A stretch of DNA of 27,773 nt from JABDGZ01 sp964483785 (GTDB lineage Bacteria; Omnitrophota; Gorgyraeia; Zapsychrales; Fredricksoniimonadaceae). Below the pieces are notes generated by a model. It saw nothing but the letters and a program-made list of their open reading frames with translations, had not been told where the DNA came from and ran no database searches. Positions 7,885 through 13,907 of this stretch are shown piece by piece (the first letter of the stretch is position 1; every line of letters begins with the position of its first letter). The stretch is from positions 1 to 27,773 of the forward strand of contig CAZACW010000027.1 in NCBI GenBank assembly GCA_964483785.1, written 5' to 3'. A program made the translations under genes and the position numbers.

Positions 7885-10800
7885 ATGTTAAGAAAAACCG
7901 TGACAGGGGTCTGTGGTTTAGTCATTGCGGCGGCCCTGGCCTTACCGGCTTCTGCTGACCAATCCATAGGCTTTCGGGAATATTTCAAAAAAGGTGTCAT
8001 TGCTTTTGACAAGCACGACGACCAAAAGGCCCTGCGCTGTTTCAAGCTCGCCGAAATTTACGATCCCAACGATGACCGGCTTAAAAGTTACCTCGCGGTC
8101 CTCAAACAGCGGGGGGTTCAATTGTATTTGCCGCCGCCCACCGTGCCTCCGGAAAAATCCATCGGATACACCTATTATCTGGCCGAGGGCATCAGGGCCT
8201 TTCAGGCCAGGATCGATGATAAGGCCATCCGTTATTTTAAAATCGCAAAAATATTTTATCCCGGCTCAACCGAGGCGGACTGGTATCTGAAGGTGCTTAC
8301 CCAGCGCCGGGGAATCCATTTTTACAATGAAAAGGGCAATGGCGCGCCTTCTGAGAATGAAAAGCTCGCAGGACTCCGTCCCGCCCCTTCAGAAGAAAAC
8401 GCGCCGGAAAAGGAAATCACGCCGGCAACGGAAACAGTGCCTGAGGAAAAAGAGACCGCAGAAACTGAAAATGTTCCTGAGACCCAAAAGGTCCCTGAAA
8501 AAGTGACGGTCCCCATGACCGTCCATGCGTCTGTTGCAGAGACCAGGCCTGAAGAGGAGATCAAACCTGAAGAGGAAATCAAGCCCGTCGAGGAGGCCAA
8601 GCCTGAAGAGGAAGTCAAGCCTGTTGAGGAGACTAAGCCTGTAGAGGAAACGAAGTCTGAAGAGGAGGCCAAGCCCGAAGAGGAAATTAAGCCTGTCGAG
8701 GAGGCCAAGCCTGTTGAGGAGGCCAAGCCCGCCGAGGAAATCAAGCCGCAGACCAAGCCAGTTCCAGTGGAAGCGCCTGCCCCTGAAAAGATCAGCCAGC
8801 CGCCGTCAGCACAGCCGATGACGGCGCAGGCAAGGCCGCCGGCGCAGGTACCGGGCCAGCTTTATATTCCGCCGCACAACGCGCATGGGCCTGTGCAGAT
8901 CATTTCCTTGTCTTCCCTCACCGCTAACGGCCAGACCAAGGCCAGGCTGCAGATCGCCCTGAATTCTTCGGTGATTCTGGAAGGCAAAAATATCCAGCGT
9001 TTTTTGATCGTGGATGAGGGTTATATCCAGGGCACCATCACGGACATCGACCATCTGCGCATTGATGCCCTCAAAATCGGTACCACCTTTCTGCACGTGT
9101 GGGATGATCAAGGCCGGCATTCCTTTTATGTCGAGGTGATATTTCCGCCTTATGTCAATCCCGCAGGAGCGGGACCGGTCTATAACGGCATCCGGCATTC
9201 CCAGCCGTTTGTGTTTACCTACGCCAATGATTGGGACGAGTATTATTCCGGCAGGACCTTTGATAAAATAAGGCGCCAAAGCTATGAATTCACCCAAAGC
9301 CTCGGCGTGACCGGCGAAACACCTTACGGCCTTTTCGATGCCTCAGGCTCCTATATTGATTTTAACAATTTCTGCCAATTTGACACCTACACCATCGGCT
9401 TAAGCCAAATTCCTCTGGAAGGCACGAGCAATTTTAATTTGCGCGGCTTTGATGCCACCCGGTATCTCTCGCCCTTGACCATGCCCAGCACGCGTTTACG
9501 GGGGGTGTTTGGCGATGTGAACCTCCTGCAGGACACCGTGGGCTTTTCCTTCTCCCACGGACAGCAGCGGGTGCCGATCGGGTTTTTGGCTTTAAATTCC
9601 GGAAAATTCGCCAACTCCTATGTGGATACCTTTAAACTGACCCTGTTCCCAAAAAGCACCACGGACCAGTATGCATTTAATTTCGCCACGGGATACGGCT
9701 CTGACCGCCAGCGCTTTTTGACCAATCATGTGTATTCCTTCCAAGCCTTGCACAAGTTCAATGATCATCTGACCTTTGACGGGGAACAAGGGACGGACAC
9801 CACCCACCAGTCCACCCTGGCTTCGCTCAATTGGGTCGACGGCGCCTTCAAAAGCAGCCTGGCCTTTAGGGACATCGACAAGAATTACGCCACCATCTCG
9901 ACCCTGCCGGCCTATCAGGGCGAGGTGGGCGCTTCCTGGACCACGGACGCGGATTTCAATAATTTTTCGGAAGACACCTTCCTGGAAGTCTACCGGGACA
10001 GGCTGGACCCCAATCCCAATCATCCGGACTTTTTCAATGTTGATGCCAACGGCCATCTGCGGGCCAATCTGGCCCCTGATTTTTGGAACGACGCGAATTT
10101 TAATTACGTCAATACCGCCGGAGAACCTTCGCCCAACCGGAGTTTCGGGATCAATGACCGGCTCTCCCGCAGTTTCGGTGTCTGGGGCGCCAGGAAAGGC
10201 ACGGTGTTCTGGGGCGGCAGTTACCAAAACAGCCGCTCGTCAGGTTCGCGGGCCTCCGACTATGACCGCGAAAACGTCATTGCCGGCATCCAATTGCCGC
10301 TGACCAATCATATTTCTTCCTACGCAAACTATGAATACAATTGGCTCAATCAGCCCGGCCTAACCAGCAGTAATCCCAATGTGGTCAATGTGGGCCTGCA
10401 ATATCAAAAGCAGATTTCTTCGAAATTTTCCTTCAATGCCCAGGTCGATTACCATGATGAATTGGGGGTGCATAAGGGCGGCAACAGTTATCTTTCCGGC
10501 GAGCAGAGTGTGATCCTGACAACGGGCTTTAATTACAATCCTTTTCCGGACGTTTCATTTTTTGCCGACAGCAATGTCAGCAGGGTGATTTCCCATCTGG
10601 GCGATCCGGGCTATGATGATTTTGAGATCCATTTGGGCGTGCGCATCACCTTTGGCGGAGAGACCTATTGGGACCCGCTGGGCACGGTTTCAGGGATTGT
10701 GTTTAAGGACAGAAACGGCGACGGCAAATTTGTTTCCGGCGATCAGGGGGTCCCGGGCGTCAAGGTCAAGGTGGGGGACAAGGTGGCGGTCACCGACCAA

Positions 10801-11271
10801 AACGGCCGCTACCGGATCCAGATCCGCGGCAAGGCCGTGGACGTGGCCCCGGAATCAGACAGCATTCCAGGGGGCTTTCTTTTTTCGACCCCCCAAATGC
10901 TCAATGTGAAAATCAACCAGGGGCATATCAGCCAGGCTGATTTCGGCCTGATCACCCAGACCGGGATCTACGGCATTGTCTTTGTGTCCAAAAACGGCTC
11001 CACCGCGCCTAACGAAGGGGACCAGTTTATCGGCAAGGTGGTGGTGACCTTGGACGGCAAAACCACCCAGAAAAGCGATATGCACGGCGCCTTTTATTTC
11101 AGGAATGTCGCCCCGGGCGAGCATAATCTTACGATTGATATCAATTCCCTGCAGTTGAACATGGTGCCCTTAGTCAAGCTGGAAAACACCGTTGATGTGG
11201 CGGAGGGGACCAATTACATGTTCAATATCCCGGTCAAGATGGAAAAATCGGAGAGTGAAGACAACGGTTGA
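7885..11271 (+). CDS. usher-like outer-membrane assembly protein with TPR, periplasmic linker and SdrD-B-like domains
   Basis: An 1128-residue exported protein with signal peptide 1-24. Domains in order are: two TPR-like units (about 27-75 and 92-148); an acidic Pro/Lys/Glu linker with eleven xEExKP hexapeptides (residues 223-288); a domain at about 350-417 resembling the secretin/pilus N-terminal domain PF13629 (a strand-rich block ending GTTFLHVWDDQGRHSFYVEV); and a long stretch of alternating aromatic beta-strands (about 432-932) that looks like an outer-membrane barrel. Last come an SdrD-B-like domain (GIVFKDRNGDG...GVPGVKVKV, from about 935) and a second Cna-B-like domain (about 1025-1128). 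It is last in the operon after subunit and chaperone genes, so a role as the export pore for the fibre is likely. No standard PapC signature is visible. Confidence 0.7.
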   Translation: MLRKTVTGVCGLVIAAALALPASADQSIGFREYFKKGVIAFDKHDDQKALRCFKLAEIYDPNDDRLKSYLAVLKQRGVQLYLPPPTVPPEKSIGYTYYLAEGIRAFQARIDDKAIRYFKIAKIFYPGSTEADWYLKVLTQRRGIHFYNEKGNGAPSENEKLAGLRPAPSEENAPEKEITPATETVPEEKETAETENVPETQKVPEKVTVPMTVHASVAETRPEEEIKPEEEIKPVEEAKPEEEVKPVEETKPVEETKSEEEAKPEEEIKPVEEAKPVEEAKPAEEIKPQTKPVPVEAPAPEKISQPPSAQPMTAQARPPAQVPGQLYIPPHNAHGPVQIISLSSLTANGQTKARLQIALNSSVILEGKNIQRFLIVDEGYIQGTITDIDHLRIDALKIGTTFLHVWDDQGRHSFYVEVIFPPYVNPAGAGPVYNGIRHSQPFVFTYANDWDEYYSGRTFDKIRRQSYEFTQSLGVTGETPYGLFDASGSYIDFNNFCQFDTYTIGLSQIPLEGTSNFNLRGFDATRYLSPLTMPSTRLRGVFGDVNLLQDTVGFSFSHGQQRVPIGFLALNSGKFANSYVDTFKLTLFPKSTTDQYAFNFATGYGSDRQRFLTNHVYSFQALHKFNDHLTFDGEQGTDTTHQSTLASLNWVDGAFKSSLAFRDIDKNYATISTLPAYQGEVGASWTTDADFNNFSEDTFLEVYRDRLDPNPNHPDFFNVDANGHLRANLAPDFWNDANFNYVNTAGEPSPNRSFGINDRLSRSFGVWGARKGTVFWGGSYQNSRSSGSRASDYDRENVIAGIQLPLTNHISSYANYEYNWLNQPGLTSSNPNVVNVGLQYQKQISSKFSFNAQVDYHDELGVHKGGNSYLSGEQSVILTTGFNYNPFPDVSFFADSNVSRVISHLGDPGYDDFEIHLGVRITFGGETYWDPLGTVSGIVFKDRNGDGKFVSGDQGVPGVKVKVGDKVAVTDQNGRYRIQIRGKAVDVAPESDSIPGGFLFSTPQMLNVKINQGHISQADFGLITQTGIYGIVFVSKNGSTAPNEGDQFIGKVVVTLDGKTTQKSDMHGAFYFRNVAPGEHNLTIDINSLQLNMVPLVKLENTVDVAEGTNYMFNIPVKMEKSESEDNG
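8551..8748 (+). repeat. 11 x 18-bp tandem repeat coding for xEExKP
   Basis: Eleven imperfect 18-bp units encode the hexapeptide (E/V/A)EE(I/A/V/T)K(P/S). The nucleotide units vary mostly at third positions while the peptide is kept, so the linker composition seems to be under selection. A Pro-rich charged segment of 66 residues is extended and could reach across the periplasm, as in TonB. Confidence 0.9.
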
Positions 11272-11312
11272 TTTACGGCACGACAATGGAAGTCACGACC
11301 ACGCTTCTATGG
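11270..11312. repeat. 43-bp direct repeat, copy 1
   Basis: Identical over 43 bp to 12154-12196. It starts inside the stop codon region of the usher-like gene. On the minus strand it encodes the peptide tail HRSVVVTSIVVP plus stop, as in the intact gene at 12157-12396, but without the upstream part of that gene. The sequence between the two copies is the higBA module. Confidence 0.9.
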
Positions 11313-11376
11313 CCCCTGCCTCTTTTTAAAATCCCCCTGCCACTATTTTCGTTCCTGACCCACGTATTCTTTAAAC

Positions 11377-11405
11377 TTGCATATACAACATAAATGTTGT
11401 ATTCT
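11377..11405 (+). promoter_or_regulatory. higBA promoter with embedded operator
   Basis: The -35 box TTGCAT (11377-11382) and -10 box TATTCT (11400-11405) are spaced by 17 bp. The spacer is almost filled by an inverted repeat with 8-bp arms (11383-11390 and 11395-11402) around taaa. This is the expected placement for autorepression by the HTH antitoxin downstream. Confidence 0.75.
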
Positions 11406-11422
11406 ATAGAAAGGAAAGGCTG

Positions 11423-11779
11423 ATGTTAAAGCACGTATATTTTTTTATGGATGAAAGTGGCTTTAGTCCGGTGGAAAAATTTATAAATGAACTTTCAGAA
11501 AAGGAAAGGGCGAAGGTCAGGGCTTATATCAAAATTTTGAAGGAGTTTGGGCATAATGTGCGCCGTCCTATAGCGGATTATTTGGGTGAAGGTATTTACG
11601 AGTTACGGCCACAAGCACATCGAGTTTTTTATTTTTACTTTATGAAAGATTCAGCTGTTCTGCTTCATATGCTAAGAAAAAAGACTGATAAGATACCATT
11701 CAATGATCTGAAACTTTGTATAAAGCGAAAAACAGAAGTCGAATTACTTGGTGGGTCTATAAAGGAATCCAATATTTAA
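11423..11779 (+). CDS. higB: HigB/RelE-superfamily toxin (phage Gp49-like)
   Basis: A 118-residue protein of the RelE/HigB superfamily, Gp49-like branch (PF05973), which usually cleaves mRNA on the ribosome. The family pattern is visible: an N-terminal strand, a long Glu/Lys-rich helix (FINELSEKERAKVRAYIKIL), a short helix before IYELRPQAHRVFYFYF, and a final helix after HMLRKKTDKIP. The basic residues Arg/His in ELRPQAHRVFYF and Lys in the RKKTDK segment are those expected around the active site. SD aaagg precedes the ATG. The toxin comes before the antitoxin, as usual for higBA. The gene is more AT-rich than its neighbours and lies between direct repeats, so it was probably acquired. Confidence 0.88.
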   Translation: MLKHVYFFMDESGFSPVEKFINELSEKERAKVRAYIKILKEFGHNVRRPIADYLGEGIYELRPQAHRVFYFYFMKDSAVLLHMLRKKTDKIPFNDLKLCIKRKTEVELLGGSIKESNI

Positions 11780-11795
11780 AATAGGAGGTAATAGT

Positions 11796-12122
11796 ATGGC
11801 GAAAGTTTCACTTAAAAAAGTAGATTATTTGTTAGATGAAAAGGCCATGAGCCCCGAAGCGCGTAGATTGTATAAAATTGAATATGCCAAGGCCCTTTTG
11901 ATTCAAAAAATTGCAGAATTAAGAGACAAAAGCAGGCTTAACCAAAAACAATTGGCCCAACGTTTGGGGGTTTCCCAGCAGGTCATTTCAAGAATCGAGA
12001 CAGGAAATAATGATAATCTGACAATTGATACCCTGATTAATTTGGCCCGCGCATTGGGGCATAAGGTTAAAATTTCTTTTATCAAAGCTTCCAAGAATGA
12101 ATTTCCATTAGAGGTTGTTTAA
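11796..12122 (+). CDS. higA: HigA-like XRE-family antitoxin
   Basis: A 108-residue antitoxin with a Cro/C1-type helix-turn-helix at about residues 40-95 (LNQKQLAQRLGVSQQVISRIETG, then LTIDTLINLARALGHKVKISF). It neutralises the toxin encoded 16 bp upstream and should repress the operon by binding the palindrome at 11383-11402. The SD is unusually strong (aggaggt, 6 bp before the ATG), consistent with the need for more antitoxin than toxin. The N-terminal 35 residues before the HTH are typical for HigA proteins that contact HigB. Confidence 0.9.
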   Translation: MAKVSLKKVDYLLDEKAMSPEARRLYKIEYAKALLIQKIAELRDKSRLNQKQLAQRLGVSQQVISRIETGNNDNLTIDTLINLARALGHKVKISFIKASKNEFPLEVV

Positions 12123-12153
12123 AATTGGAGATGGGAAACGCAGTGAAAACCAC

Positions 12154-12196
12154 GATTTACGGCACGACAATGGAAGTCACGACCACGCTTCTATGG
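12154..12196. repeat. 43-bp direct repeat, copy 2
   Basis: Identical to 11270-11312, offset 884 bp. It covers the last 13 codons, including the stop, of the minus-strand secreted-peptide gene at 12157-12396. The bases just left of this copy (from about 12130) also loosely resemble the usher 3' end before copy 1, so the true duplication may have been slightly longer. Confidence 0.9.
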
Positions 12197-12396
12197 TTTC
12201 TGGTCATGGTCTGGGTCTGGACCATTTGGATCGCCTTGTCCGCGGCCGGTGCCAGAAGGGTACTGCCTGGGTCCATCACATGTTCGGGTAAGGTCGCGGA
12301 AACGATCAAGGAAAGGCTCCTGGTAGCGCCATAACCAGGCACTGCTGAAAACACCGCCAAGAATGTCACTGCCAGAAGAATGGAATGTTTAATCAT
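12157..12396 (-). CDS. 79-residue secreted peptide under cyclic-di-GMP riboswitch control
   Basis: A small exported protein. The start at 12396 is chosen over an in-frame ATG at 12435 because aaggagg lies 5 bp before it and a signal peptide begins there directly (MIKHSILLAVTFLAVF, cleavage near GYGA). The mature part is about 57 residues and begins with LSLIVSATLP, close to LTVSATVP in the fibre subunit at 6337-6957. It ends in a hydrophobic alternating strand RSVVVTSIVVP. No domain is recognised. A short fibre-related subunit, plug or adhesin peptide is possible. It converges on the usher operon across the higBA module. Its leader carries a c-di-GMP-I riboswitch, which is strong evidence that it is a real gene. 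Confidence 0.75.
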   Translation of the reverse strand: MIKHSILLAVTFLAVFSAVPGYGATRSLSLIVSATLPEHVMDPGSTLLAPAADKAIQMVQTQTMTRNHRSVVVTSIVVP

Positions 12397-12467
12397 TTCG
12401 CCCTCCTTAAGTTGGGCGTTGCACCCTTGAACCAAGAGGACGAAATGTGAACCTTTGCACTACGATG

Positions 12468-12566
12468 CGGAATTAATCGGCAACCAGACAACCCTGCTCA
12501 TCCCCAGATAAGGTTAGGTTCACGGCTTTGCGTCCTACTTTTTCAAGTAGTTTGCCTTTATCGAAA
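12468..12566 (-). ncRNA. cyclic-di-GMP-I (GEMM) riboswitch
   Basis: Read on the minus strand, the leader has the GEMM-I core: GGCAAAC, a 6-bp stem closed by a GAAA tetraloop (cuacuu/aaguag), the invariant GGACGCAAAGCC, CCUAACC, and a second arm ending GGUUGCCGA. The tetraloop is the one that docks in this class. Downstream, gtgaacc at 12447-12453 (plus strand) and its exact complement ggttcac at 12517-12523 could pair across the 3' half of the aptamer. A 5-bp hairpin (gggug/cgccc) lies just before the SD. Either could form the expression platform. The target is the secreted-peptide gene starting at 12396. Confidence 0.85.
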
Positions 12567-12596
12567 TCTAAAAGAGCGATTTAAAAATCTAATTCA

Positions 12597-12605
12597 AATA
12601 TAGCA
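12597..12605 (-). promoter_or_regulatory. extended -10 promoter of the riboswitch transcript
   Basis: On the minus strand TGC plus TATATT forms an extended -10 element about 35 bp before the aptamer core. No good -35 box is needed for this class and none is seen. Together with the opposite promoter at 12695 it makes 12397-12756 a divergent regulatory region with no gene in it. Confidence 0.5.
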
Positions 12606-12694
12606 TATATCATTTGATCCTGCCAATCCCTCTTCATACTGCAACATAAGTATTTTCAATGAGTTACATCGTTATTTGTAAATAGTAAATTGCA

Positions 12695-12724
12695 TTGCTA
12701 TTTGGATCGAATTAAAGGTATAAT
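12695..12724 (+). promoter_or_regulatory. sigma70-type promoter of the 12757 gene
   Basis: TTGCTA (12695-12700) and TATAAT (12719-12724) are spaced by 18 bp. The start would be near 12731, giving a leader of about 26 nt containing the SD gaaagga before the ATG at 12757. Confidence 0.6.
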
Positions 12725-12756
12725 ATTTTCACCTCAAATCGCGGAAAGGACCAATC

Positions 12757-13146
12757 ATGAATATCAAGGCCATGAGAAATGCCCATTTGTATTTAGGGTG
12801 TTTTTTCGCCCCTTTGCTTATTTTTTATGTGATCACAGGCGGTATTCAGACCTTTAATCTGCATGAGGAATCAAAGGAAAACAACTACGAACCGCCCCAA
12901 ATCATCAAGTCCCTGTCCCAGGTGCACAAGGACCAGCGGTGGACAGACAGCCAAAGACGGCCCCAGCCCTCGCAGAAATTCCGTTATCTGGTGCTTTTGA
13001 TGTCCGTGGGCCTCTTGGTCACAACCATATTGGGCATCCTGATGGCTTTCAAATATACGAGTCCCTGGCTGGTTTGGGCTTGTTTGGGTTTAGGCTTTTT
13101 GGCCCCGTCCCTACTGCTTTGGATGGCCTATGCGGGAACTTCTTGA
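12757..13146 (+). CDS. small PepSY-TM-like membrane protein
   Basis: A 129-residue inner-membrane protein. The first part (RNAHLYLGCFFAPLLIFYVI, about residues 7-26, followed by TGGIQTF) resembles the first helix of PepSY-associated TM proteins. A short hydrophilic loop with Gln/Arg/Pro follows at about 35-72. Two more helices are at about 75-95 and 101-122. It is much shorter than full PepSY-TM proteins (over 350 residues), so it is either a compact stand-alone version or a truncation. The SD gaaagga supports the start. Function is unknown; family members are often linked to iron or redox handling at the membrane. The next gene starts 47 bp downstream. Confidence 0.6.
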   Translation: MNIKAMRNAHLYLGCFFAPLLIFYVITGGIQTFNLHEESKENNYEPPQIIKSLSQVHKDQRWTDSQRRPQPSQKFRYLVLLMSVGLLVTTILGILMAFKYTSPWLVWACLGLGFLAPSLLLWMAYAGTS

Positions 13147-13193
13147 GGGTTTTTCTTGTCTAAGCAGGTGAAGGACAAAGACAGGAGAACATT

Positions 13194-13901
13194 ATGAAGA
13201 TATCCACCAGTTCATTCATCGGTCTCATGGTTTTCAGTTTGATGATCTTTTGCCCCCATTGGGCTTATGCCGATTGGAACAATCAGAATTGGCAAAACAA
13301 TCATAACAGCCATGACCAGAACAGCGGGAAAAGCCATGATGACGGCAAAGCGCATGATAAAGGCCATGACAAGGACCACGGGCATGATGGTGACCGCGGC
13401 CACGACCGCGATCATGACCGGGACCATGACCGCAAGCATGGCCATGGATTCATCAATTTTGAATTTTTCACCTGGCCTGATCCGTACTATTACAATTCTC
13501 CGTATTATTATCAAACCTTCGACACTTCCTATGCTGTCCAGCCCGTGTATCAGCCCGTGGAAACAATCAACGGGGTCACGTATTTTTTGAGCAACGGAAA
13601 CTATTACATCTACAACGGCTCTTATTACCAGCCCGTGGCCCCGCCTCAAAACTACATTCAGCCGGCAGATACCCAGGTTGAGGCCATGGGGTCCATCACC
13701 CCGTCGGGCACGGTCACTGCCGTCAGTCCCGACGCAGAGGACGCGGCGCAGGATTCCTTTACGGTGAATATTCCCAACAATAACGGAGGCTTTACGCCGG
13801 TGATCATCAAGAAATCCGGCAGCGGTTATACCGGGCCCCAGGGCGAATTCTATCCGGATTTTCCCAAGATTGCCCAGCTTAAAGCCATGTACGGCGGATG
13901 A
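13194..13901 (+). CDS. secreted His/Asp-rich and Tyr-rich protein
   Basis: A 235-residue exported protein with signal peptide 1-26 (ending AYA) and SD aggaga before the ATG. Three compositionally different zones are visible: an N-rich patch; a His/Asp/Gly/Lys/Arg segment at about residues 38-83 built of HD, GHD and DRDHD repeats that should bind divalent metals; and a Tyr-rich part (PYYYNSPYYYQ, then NGNYYIYNGSYYQPV) like the DUF6515-type secreted proteins. The C-terminal 60 residues (SFTVNIPNNNGGFTPV... GEFYPDFPKI) form a small conserved-looking domain. No enzyme motif is seen. It follows the PepSY-TM-like gene and sits 6 bp ahead of pyruvate kinase, so they may be cotranscribed. Confidence 0.65.
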   Translation: MKISTSSFIGLMVFSLMIFCPHWAYADWNNQNWQNNHNSHDQNSGKSHDDGKAHDKGHDKDHGHDGDRGHDRDHDRDHDRKHGHGFINFEFFTWPDPYYYNSPYYYQTFDTSYAVQPVYQPVETINGVTYFLSNGNYYIYNGSYYQPVAPPQNYIQPADTQVEAMGSITPSGTVTAVSPDAEDAAQDSFTVNIPNNNGGFTPVIIKKSGSGYTGPQGEFYPDFPKIAQLKAMYGG

Positions 13902-13907
13902 TATAAG

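Noticed and set aside
8322..8756. 144-codon Ser/Gly-rich minus-strand frame
   Set aside because: It is the reverse reading of the xEExKP repeat in the usher-like gene; it has no SD and its low complexity follows from the repeat.
12125..12334. 69-codon plus-strand frame after higA
   Set aside because: Antisense to the riboswitch-controlled peptide gene, which has an SD, a signal peptide and a riboswitch.
12397..12756. Possible small gene in the 360-bp gap
   Set aside because: No supported frame; the gap is accounted for by the riboswitch, its promoter and the 12757 promoter.
13212..13649. Minus-strand frame rich in Val/Met/Ile
   Set aside because: Antisense of the His/Asp-rich segment (HD codons read as Val, Met and Ile backwards); not a membrane protein gene.
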